DNA of 64,000 bases from Cinnamomum chago (lineage: Eukaryota; Streptophyta; Magnoliopsida; Laurales; Lauraceae): NCBI GenBank assembly GCA_038049695.1, contig CP142460.1, positions 34,382,001-34,446,000 of the forward strand. The letters are read 5' to 3'. Shown in pieces: positions 25,701-35,599 of this stretch. The translations under genes were made by a program, and so were the position numbers. The notes under the pieces are model-generated. The model saw only the letters and a list, made by a program, of their open reading frames with translations, made no database searches and had not been told where the DNA came from. The stretch's first letter is position 1; each line of letters begins with the position of its first letter.

Positions 25701-27188
25701 ACTCACACTCGAACTAGTCGAGTGTCGGCTCTGATAACATTTGTAATGCCCCAACCTTTATGCATGCATGATATTTTCTGCTTTGCCCCAATGGCCTCAA
25801 GGTTTTGCTTCTGATGGGCCTCAACCCATCAAAAGGCCTCTTGCAAGGTAAGGGTGAAAGCTCTACATATAACCTCATTGACATTCCTCCCTATAGTCGA
25901 TGTGGGACTTTGGGGCGTCACAATCCAACCCCTTAAGGTTGCACGTCCCTATGTAGTAGCCTACCAGTCTCTGTAGCCTGCCAGCCCTCTTGGCCCTCCT
26001 ACATTGAGACCCATCCACATGCACCGGGCCACGACGGGGGACCAACACTCGAATTAGTTGAGAGTCAGCTCTGAAACCATTTGTAACGCCCCCACCCTTC
26101 ACGTAAGCGTGATATTGTTCGCTTTGGTCCACCGGCCTCACGGTTTTGCTTCTGATGGGTCTAAACCCATCAAAAGGCCTCATGCAGGGTAAGGGTGTAA
26201 GCTCTTACATATAACCCCATTCATTTTCCTTTTTATAGTCGATGTGGGACTCCGGGGCGTCACATTCCACCCCCCTTCCGGCTTCACGTTCATATTTCGT
26301 AACCTACCATTCTCTCTAGCCTGCCTGCCATCTTTGCCTGCCCACATGGAGACCCGCCCGCTTGCACAAGGCCACAACAGGGGACCCACACTCGAACTAG
26401 TCGAGAGTCGGCTTTGATACCATTTGTAATAACCCACCCTTCACGCATGCCTGATATTGTTCGCTTCGGCCCAATGGCCTCATGGTTTTGGTTCTGATGG
26501 GCCTCAACCCATCAAAAGGACTCATGTATGGTAAGGGTGAAAGCTCTACGTATAACCCCATTCACTTTCCTCCCTATAGTCGATGAGGGACTCCGGGGCG
26601 TCATAATCCACCCCCCTTAGGGTTGCACGTCCATATGTTGTTACCTGCCAGTCTCGGTAGCCTGCCAGCCCACTTGGCCCACCCACATGGAGACCCGCCC
26701 ACTTCCACCCGGCCAAGACAAAGGACCCACAGTTGAACTAGTCGAGAGTCGGTTCTGATACCATTTGTAACGCCCCACCCTTCACGCATGCATGATATTG
26801 TCCGTTTTCGCCCACCAGCCTCACGGTTTTGCTTCTGATGGGCCTCAACCCACCAAAAGGCCTCATTCAAGGTAAGGGTGTAAGCTCTACATATACCCAC
26901 ATTCACTATCTTCTCTATAGCCGCTGTGGGACTCCAGGGCATCACAATCCACCCCCCTTAAGGCTGCAAGTCCCGGGCAGTAGCCTGCCAGTCTCTGTAG
27001 CATGTCGGCCCTCTTGGCCCGCCCAAATGGAGACCCGCGCACTTGCACCTGGCCACGACAGGGGACCTACACTTGAACTGGTCAAGAGTCGGCTCTGATA
27101 CCGTTTGTAACGCCTCACCCTTCACACATGCATGATATCGTCCGCTTTGGGCCACCGGCCTCACGGTTTTGCTTCTGAGGGGTCTCAA
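19756..27188 (-). repeat. TRIM-derived tandem array 2 (23 units)
   Basis: Starts in mid internal domain after LTR-B. Unit starts are near 19808, 20083, 20424, 20748, 21089, 21413, 21754, 22031, 22371, 22712, 23052, 23393, 23718, 24056, 24397, 24721, 25061, 25403, 25742, 26082, 26425, 26766 and 27106. Shortened units of the CTCTA/CCCC type lie at 19808-20082 and 21754-22030. The last unit is split by the solo LTR at 27189. From 24397 the units form the first copy of a nine-unit higher-order repeat. All units are in minus TRIM orientation. Confidence 0.9.
27184..27188. other. Target-site duplication, left copy (CTCAA)
   Basis: CTCAA before the solo LTR is repeated at 28893-28897 after it. Removing one copy and the LTR restores the TRIM sequence GGGTCTCAACCCATCAAAAGG. 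Confidence 0.9.
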
Positions 27189-28892
27189 TGATAAGAATGA
27201 AAAATGTTATATTTTTCTCCATTAATATTTAGTCCTTTGCACCTATTTGATGTCTAATTGCACTCATTATTCTTATATTTTGATTTAGGATGCAATTGGA
27301 GGGCTAAGCGCAAAACGAAGCTAATTGGGCAATTTTAGATGAATTTTCACATCGCTTCGTAATCTATGCATAACTCTATCATCTAAGCTCCAATTGAGAT
27401 GATTCAAGATGCTATGGAACGCCAAGAAAAAGATCTACAACTTTCATGTTTTGAGTTTTGAGAGATATCGGCTGCCTCAAGATCTGAGTTGCAAGAGAAG
27501 TGCTCGTACTTGATGCTAAATGGATGAAAAATCAAGTAGAAGGGCATTATGGTAAATTTGAAGAAATCAGAAGTTCGTCGAAACATATCCAATATTGGGC
27601 TCATATTGTGCAGAACGAAAAATAGTGCAACTTTAATTCTTGGGTCCAGTCCAACAGAAGTCCGAATAGGAATATATCATCTAAGAGAAGATTGTAATAA
27701 GTTTTAATATTTTATTTAATCTTTCTCTCTCCTATTCCACATTAAACAAAGCTACCTTTGTATTCCTTTAGTAACTGATGTCTCTCACGTCACTCTCCTT
27801 CTCTGTTTGAGAGTTTCTCTCTATCATCTCTCATCCAACGGCTTCTCTCCCTCATTCCTTTTCTCTCCATCAGGTGGCCCACTTACCAATTTTTTCTCTC
27901 CTATTCCAACTCCAACGCCACCTCACCTTATTTCTCTCCTCTCTCTGTTGCCATCTATAACCTAACCCATCTCTATAAATTCCGATCGCAAACCATTCAG
28001 ACGAACAAGTCTCTGCACCAACGATTTTTCTTTCTCTCTCTTTCTCTCTTCTTTTTCCATTCTTTTTCCATTCTTTTTTCAATTTAATTTATTTTGCAAG
28101 TTAGTATGGCCCTGCGTGGCTAATTTTCTGTAATTGGTTAAAGAAGACTGAAGCCTCGGAATAAATACTGTGAGATCTAATTTATTTTCATTGTTTAATT
28201 TATGCTTTGAATATGGGTTGTTCTTCTATGTTTAATTTATTATCATGATTATTTCGTTTAATTGCTAGGATGCATACTAGTATATTTTTCGTTGCAATCT
28301 AATGCTAAATTAGAAATCAAATCCGTAATTGTTTGATCCCTCTAATTTGTGAAGCAACTGATATTTAATAATTTACTGCGTTAGTAATTATTCGATATTA
28401 GGAAGAACACTTGGCTAAATTAAATGCAACCGCGTGTGCTTGTGTTATTTGGATTCATCGATCTCTCTGATTTTAATGCTTTTACTAAATTAAATCTATA
28501 GCGCTTGTCTTAGGTTGTTTAGTAATTAGGGTTAATTAGAGCGCGTGTTTTCTAATCAACTAATTAAGGAGGTAGGAATTTAATTCCAACGATGAATATT
28601 CAAAGTGTTAATTGATTTATTTTTGCATCAATGATCAGTTTTGAATTTCCGACGGTGGATGTTAACTTTGACCAATGCTTGCTCATTTAATTGAACTCGT
28701 TACTTTGTTGCTATTTATTTGCTTTTATTTATTTTTATTTTTTTTCAATAAAAACAAAACCCCTCATCTTTGATCACATAGCATAAAATTTGACTAAACA
28801 CTCTCCATGGGAACGATCCTTACTCGCGATACTACATATATTTTTTGGAGTAAAGGTTTTATTATATTTGGGTGCCGGCGACAACACGACCA
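27189..28892. mobile_element. Solo LTR (LTR-F), 1704 bp
   Basis: Begins TGATAAGAATGAAAA, ends CGACAACACGACCA, and is flanked by the 5-bp direct repeat CTCAA. There is no internal domain, so it is a solo LTR left by LTR-LTR recombination. It contains pyrimidine-rich stretches (about 27720-28085, with CTCTCTTT runs) and no convincing coding region. The terminal words GGGAACGATCCTTACTCGCGATACTAC and GGTGCCGGCGACAACA remind me of Athila/Tat-group LTR ends, but this is only a recollection. Transcription orientation is probably plus, not proven. Confidence 0.85.
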
Positions 28893-31800
28893 CTCAACCC
28901 ATCAAAAGGCCTCATGCAAAGAAAGGGTGTAAGCTCTTACATATAACCTCATTCACTTTCGTCTCTATAGTCGATGTGGGACTCCGGGGCGTCGCATTCC
29001 AGCCCCCTTGGGGCTGCACGTCCCTGTGCAGTAGGCTGCCAGTCTCTGTAGCCTGCTAGCCCTCTTGGCCAGCCCAAATGGAGACTCGCCCACTTGCACC
29101 AAGCCACGGCAGGGGACCCACACTCGAACTAGTCGAGGGTCGGCTCTGATACCATTTGAAATGCCCCACCCTCCACGCATGCATGATATTGTCCGCCTTC
29201 GCCCACCGGCCTCACGGTTTTGCTTATGATGAGCCTCAACCCATCAAAAGGCCTCATCCAAGGTAGGGGAGTAAGCTCTATAGATAACCCCATTCACTTT
29301 CCTCTCTATAGTCGATGGGGGACTCCGGCGCATCACAATCCACCCCCCTTAAGGCTGCACGTCCCTGTGCAGTGGCCTGCCAGCCCTCTTGGCCCGCCCA
29401 CATGGAGACTCGCCCACTTGCACCAGGCCAAGAGAGGGGACCCACACTCGAACTAGTCGAGAGTCGACTCTGATACCATTTGTAACGCGTCACCCTTCAC
29501 ACATGCATGTTATTGTCCGCATTGGCCCACCGGCCTCACGGTTTTGCTTCTAATGGTTCTCAACCCATCAAAAGGCCTCATGCAAGGTAAGGGTGTAAGC
29601 TCTACATATAACCCCATTCACTATCCTCTCTATAGTTGATGTGGGACTCCAAAGCGTCACCTTCCACCCCCTTTTGGCTGCAAGTCCCTCTACAGGAGGC
29701 TATTAGTCCCCGTAGCCGGCCAGCCCTCTTGGCCCAACCACATGGAGACCCGCCCACTTGGAACGGGCCACGGCAGGGGACCCACACCTGAATTACTTAA
29801 GAGTCGGCTCTGATACCATTTGTAATGCCCCACCCTTCACCCATGCACGATATTGTCCGCTTTGGCCCACGGGCCTCACGGTTTTGCTTCTGATGGGCCT
29901 CTCCCCATCAAAAGGGCTTGTACAAGGTAAGGTTGTAAGCTCTTACATATAAGCCAATTCACTTTCTTCTCTGTAGTCGATGTGGGACTCCGGGGCGTCA
30001 CATTCCACCTCCCTTAGGGTTGCACGTCCCTATGCAGTAGCCTGCCAATCCCTGTAGCCTGTCAACCCTCTTGGCCCGTCCACATGGATACCCGCCCACT
30101 TGCACCAGCCTACGGCAGCGGTCCCACCCTCGAATTAGTCGAGAGTCGGCTCTGATACCATTTGTCATGCCCTACCCTTCACACATGCATGTTATTGTCC
30201 GCTTTGGCCCACCGGCCTCACGGTTTTGCTTCTTATAGGCCTCAACCCATCAAAAGGCCTCATGCAAGGTACGGGTGTAAGCTCTACATATAACCCCATT
30301 CACCTTCCTCTCTAAAGTCGATGTGGCACTCCGGTGCGTCACAATCCACCCCATTAGGGCTGCACGTCCCCATGAGTAGCCCGCCAATCTCTTTAGCCTG
30401 CCATCCCTCTTCGCCGGCGAACATGGAGACCCTCCCACTTGCACCAGGCCACGACATGAGACTCACACTCGAAATAGTCGAGTGTCGACTTTGATAACAT
30501 TTGTAATGCCCCACCCTTCACGCATGCAACATATTTTCCGCTTTGCCCCAATGGCCTCAAGGTTTTGCTTCTCATGGGCCTCAACCCATCAAAAGGCCTC
30601 TTGCAAGGTAAGGGTGAAAACTCTACGTATAACCTTATTCACATTCCTCCCTATAGTCGATGTGGGACTTTGGGGCGTCACAATCCAACCCCTTAAGGTT
30701 GCACGTCCCTATGCAGTAGCCTACCAGTCTCTGTAGCCTGCCAGCCCTCTTAGCCCTCCTACATTGAGACCCATCCACTTGGTCCGGGCCACGACGGGGG
30801 ACCAACACTCGAATTAGTTGAGAGTCAGCTCTGAAACCATTTGTAACGCCCCCACCCTTCACGTAAGCGTGATATTGTTCACTTTGGTCCACCGGCCTCA
30901 CGGTTTTGCTTCTGATGGGTCTAAACCCATCAAAAGGCCTCATGCAAGGTAAGGGTGTAAGCTCTTACATATAACCCCATTCATTTTCCTTTTTATAGTC
31001 GATGTGGGACTCCGGGGCGTCACATTCCACCCCCCTTCGGGCTGCACGTTCGTATGCCGTACCATCCCATTCTCTGTAGCCTGCCAGCCCTCTTCGCCTG
31101 CCCACATAGAGACCGCCCGCTTGCACCAGGCCACGACAGGGGACCCACACTCGAACTGGTCGAGAGTCGGCTTTGATACCATTTGTAATAACCCACCCTT
31201 CACACATGCATGATATTGTTCGCTTCGGCCCAATGGCCTCATGGTTTTGGTTCTGATGGGCCTCAACCCATCAAAAGGACACATGTATGGTAAGGGTGAA
31301 AGCTCTACATATAACCCCATTCACTTTCTTCCCTATAGTCGATGAGGGACTCCGGGGCGTCACAATCCACCCCCCTTAGGGTTGCACTTCCATATGTTAT
31401 TACCTGCCAGTCTCGGTAGCCTGCCAGCCCACTTGGCCCACCCACATGGAGACCCGCCCACTTGCACCCGGCCAAGACAAAGGACCCACAGTCGAACTAG
31501 TCGAGAGTCGGTTCTGATACCATTTGTAACGCCCCAACCTTCACGCATGCATGATATTGTCCGTTTTCGCCCACCAGCCTCACGGTTTTGCTTCTGATGT
31601 GCCTCAACCCATCAAAAGGCCTCATTCAAGGTAAGGGTGTAAGCTCTACATATACCCACATTCACTATCTTCTCTATAGTCGCTGTGGGACTCCGGGACA
31701 TCACAATCCACCCCCCTTAAGGTTGCACGTCACGGGCAGTAGCCTGTCAGTCTCTGTAGCATGTCCGCCCTCTTGGCCCGCCCAAATGGAGACCCGCGCA

Positions 31801-34612
31801 CTTGTACCTGGCCACGATAGGGGACCTACACTTGAACTGGTCAAGAGTTGGCTCGGATACCGTTTGTAACGCCGCACCCTTCACGCAAGCATGATATCGT
31901 CCACTTTGGGCCACCGGCCTCACGGTTTTGCTTCTGAGGGGTCTCAACTCATCAAAAGGCCTCATGCAAGGTAAGGGTGTAAGCTCTTACATATAACCCC
32001 ATTCACTTTCCTCTCTATGTCGATGTGGGACTCTAGGGCGTCGCATTCAAGCCCCCTTGGGGCTGCACGTCCTTGTGCAGTAGGCTGCCAGTCTCTGTAG
32101 CCTGCTAGCCCTCTTGGCCAGCCCAAATGGAGACCCGCCCACTTGCACCAAGCCACGGCAGGGGACCCACACTCGAACTAGTCGAGGGTCGGCTCTGATA
32201 CCATTTGTAATGCCCCACCCTCCACGCATGCATGATATTGTCCGCCTTGGCACACCGGCCTCTCGGTTTTGCTTATGATGAGCCTCAACCCATCAAAAGG
32301 CCTCATCCAAGGTAGGGGAGTAAGCTCTATAGATAACCCCATTCACTTTCCTCTCTATAGTCGATGGGGGGCTCCGGCGCATCACAATCCACCCCCCTTA
32401 AGGCTGCACGTCCCTATGCAGTAGCCTGCCAGCCCTTTTGGCCCGCCCACATGGAGACCCGCCCACTTGCACCAGGCCAAGAGAGGGGACCCACACTCGA
32501 ACTAGTCGAGAGTCGGCTCTGATACCATTTGTAACGCCTCACCCTTCACGCATGCATGATATCGTCCGCTTTGGGCCACCGGCCTCACGGTTTTGCTTCT
32601 GAGGGGTCTCAACCTATCAAAAGGCCTCATGCAAGGTAAACGTGTAAGCTCTTACATATAACCCCAATCACTTTCCTCTCTATAGTCGATGTGGGATTCC
32701 GGGGCGTCACATTCCTCCCCCTTTAGGGCTGCATGTCCCTGTGCAGTAGCTTGCTTATCCCTATAGCCTGTCAGCCCTCTTGGCCCGCCCACATGGAGAC
32801 CCGCCAACTTGCACCAGGCCACGACAGGGTACCCACACTTGAACTAGTCGATAGTAGCCTGCCAGTCTCTTTAGCCCGCCAGCCCTCTTCGCCCGCGAAC
32901 ATGGAGACCCGCCCACTTGCACCAGGAATCGACAGGGGACACACACTAGAACTAGTCGAGAGTCGGCTCTGATAACATTTGTAATGCCCCACCCTTCACG
33001 CATGCATGATTTTTTCTGCTTTGGCCCAATGGCCTCATGGTTTTGCTTCTGATGGGCCTCAACCCATCAAAAGGCCTCATGCAAGGTAAGGATGAAAGCT
33101 CTACATATATGTCCATTCACTTTCCTCCCTATAGTCGATGTGGGACATTGGGGCGTCGCAATCCAACCCCTTAAGGCTACACGTCCCCGTGCAGTAGCCT
33201 ACCAGTCTCTGTAGCCTGCCAGACCTCTTGGCCCTCCCACATTGAGACCCGTCCACTCCCACCGGGCCACGACAGTAGACCAACACTCGAACTTGTTGAG
33301 AGTCAGTTCTGATACCATTTATAACTCCCCACCCTTCATGCAAGTATGATATTGTCCGCTTTCGTCCACCGGCCACACGATTTTTCTTCTGATGGGTCTC
33401 AACCCATCAAAAGGCCTCATGCAAGGTAAGGGTGTAAGTTCTACATATAGCCTCATTCAGTTTCCTCACTATAGTCGTTGTGCGACTCCGAGGCGTCACA
33501 ATCCACCCCCCTTAAGGCTGCACGTCCCTGTGCAGTCGCCTGCCAGTCTCTATAGCCTGCCAACCCTCTTGGCCCGCCAACATGGAGACCCGTCCACTTG
33601 CACCGCGCCACGACAAGGGACCTGCACTCGAACTACTTGAGAGTCGGCTTTGATACCATTTGTAACGACCCACCCTTCACGCATAAATGATATTCTCTCC
33701 TTTGGCCCACCGGCCTCACGGTTTTGCATATGATGGGTCTAACGCATCAAAATGCCTCATGCAAGGTAAGGGTGTAAGCATAACATATAACCCCATTCAC
33801 TTTCCTCTGTATAGTCGGTGTGGGACGTCGGGGTGTCACATTCCACCTCCCTTAGGGTTGCATGTGCCTGTGCAGTAGGCTGCCAGTCCCTGTAGCCTGC
33901 CAGTCCTCTTGGTCCACCCACATAGAGACCCGCCCACTTGCACCAGGCCACGACAGGGGATCCACACTCGAACTAGTCGAGAGTCAGCTCTGATACCATT
34001 TGTAACGCCCCACCCTTCAGGCATGCATGATATTGCCCGCTTTGGCCCGGGCCTCACTGTTTTGCTTCTGATGGGCCTCAACGCATCAAAAGGCTTCATG
34101 CAAGGTAAGGGTGCAAGCTCGACCCCCTTAGGGCTGCAAGTTCCTGTGCAGTAGCCTGCCAGCCCTCTTGGCCCGTCCACAAGGAGACCCGCCCACTTGC
34201 ACTAGGCCACGGCAGGGGACCCACACTCGAGCTAGTCGAGAGTTAGCTCCGATACCATTCTGTCACGTACCGCCCTTCACGCATGCATGATATTTTCCGC
34301 TTTGGCCCACAGGCCTCATGGTTTTTCTTTTGATGGGCCTCAACCCATCAAAAGGCCTCATGCAAGGTAAGGGTGTAAGCTCTACATACAACCCCATTCA
34401 CTTCCCTCTCTATAGTCGACGCGGGACTCCGGGGCGTCACAATCCACCCCCCTTATGGCTGCACGTCCCAGTACAGTAGCATGCCAGTCTCTATAGCCTG
34501 CCAGCCCTCTTGGCCCGCCCACATGGAGACCCGCCCACTTGCAACGGGCCACGACAGGGGACCCACACTCGAACTAGTCAAGAGTCGGCTCTGTCGGCTC
34601 GGATACCATTTG
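28893..34612 (-). repeat. TRIM-derived tandem array 3 (16 further units)
   Basis: This continues array 2 beyond the solo LTR. Unit starts are near 29157, 29481, 29821, 30163, 30502, 30842, 31184, 31525, 31864, 32206, 32530, 32980, 33320, 33661, 34001 and 34261. The unit at 32530 is 450 bp because part of the internal domain (AGTAGCCTGCCAGTCTCT...) is doubled around 32850. The unit at 34001 is the shortened type. From 33320 to the end it is collinear with 5337-6636 of array 1. It ends one base beyond a TRIM primer site, at the start of LTR-B copy 2. Confidence 0.9.
29157..32205 (-). repeat. Higher-order repeat copy b (nine TRIM units, 3049 bp)
   Basis: Unit spacings 324, 340, 342, 339, 340, 342, 341, 339 and 342 match copy a almost exactly, with the same diagnostic words in the same order. 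Unit 9 (31864) has GAGGGGTCTCAACTCATCAAAAGG uninterrupted, the empty version of the solo-LTR site. A third, contracted copy follows: unit 1 at 32206, then directly a unit-9 type at 32530. Confidence 0.85.
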
Positions 34613-35599
34613 TGTGAGAACCCAACCCCTAATTTTCTGGATTAGTGTTGTTTTATTTGTGGATTAGTTTCTTTTTGTGGGTTTAGTGTTTGTTGCCTTG
34701 AGTTTGTGAACTAGAATGGTTTTTCACTAGTTCTGGGGAGTTTTGAGTGCCTTTGTGATTAGTGGGACCCTTTGAGGGGTTCTTTTAGTGACTTTGCCCG
34801 TGATTGGAGATTATTTGAAATTTCCGATAATTCTTTTTTTAGCCTCGTTTGACTTAGTTTGTTAATCTCTACAACTTTCGTGTTCACTCCGTACCCATTT
34901 GAAGCTCTGAAAATCTGTTTTTCCAGCCTTGAGGGCAAAATCGGTCTTTTCACATTGAATCTAGACCCAAATTTCGAGATCCCAGAACCATGCCAAAATT
35001 ATACTTTTTGAAAACTAGATTTTATGAGAAACATTTCCTCTTCTTCGTCGATCACATCCGAGGCCCAGAAATTGATGTTTTAATCCCGGCAAGTTTAAGT
35101 GATGGTGGGGCCCACAGCCACCTTTTATAAAAGGGATCGGCACCTCTTGTCCTCTCCCATTCGTTCCAGCACACTTAAGAGGGGAGGAACTTCAGCTCCA
35201 GAGGGCTTTTGCCCATTTCTTCTTCTCCTTCTTGCTTCCTTTCACAAAACCCACCTCCAAACCTTGCAAAATGGAGATTGGAGCTCAACTTCTTCTTCTC
35301 CATCCTTCTAGCTTCCCATGGACACCATTATTGTACAAATCTCAACTGGGTAGCCCCTATTTCAAGCTTCTTTTTGTTGATTGATAGCCCTAGAGGTAAG
35401 GACTTCTTTCCATCTTCTATTGTTGAGCTATGGTTTTCCCTTAGGTTCAATTTCTTAGTTTGGTTTGAGCCCGTTCCTTGTCTTTCATTGTTTGACCCAT
35501 TTTAGGGTTTGTTTTGGGGGTTTTGCTTGTAGCTTTGGAGCTTGGATTTGAAAGAGTGTTTAAGCTTGATTTCTTGATTAGAAGACCCAAGGCAAGTGG
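34613..35599 (+). repeat. LTR-B, 5' part (copy 2)
   Basis: Collinear with 6637-7624. It starts TGTGAGAACCCAACCCC and ends in the same AAGGCAAGTGG motif, where LTR-E begins at the same base. Substitutions and small indels are scattered along it. The shared insertion shows that LTR-E entered LTR-B before the segmental duplication. Confidence 0.75.
35126..35133 (+). promoter_or_regulatory. TATA box of LTR-B (copy 2)
   Basis: TATAAAAG in CCTTTTATAAAAGGGATC, at the same place as the box at 7151 in copy 1. Confidence 0.6.

Larger units (their letters stand above)
24397..29156 (-). repeat. Higher-order repeat copy a (nine TRIM units, interrupted by a solo LTR)
   Basis: Unit spacings are 324, 340, 342, 339, 340, 343, 341, 340 and, after subtracting the 1709 bp added by the solo LTR and its duplicated target, 342. 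Diagnostic words are GTAGGGGAGTAAG in unit 1, GGAGGCAATTAGTCC in unit 2, GTCATGCCCTACCC in unit 4 and GATATCGTCCGCTTTGGGCC in unit 9. The net period is 3051 bp. Confidence 0.85.

Noticed and set aside
27189..28892. Host gene or promoter between arrays 2 and 3
   Set aside because: TG...CA ends and the perfect CTCAA target duplication show a solo LTR; no convincing coding frame.
1108..34612. Functional centromere
   Set aside because: A ~340-bp satellite with higher-order repeats plus chromoviruses is suggestive of heterochromatin, but Tekay is not the CRM centromere clade and no CENH3 evidence can be seen from sequence.
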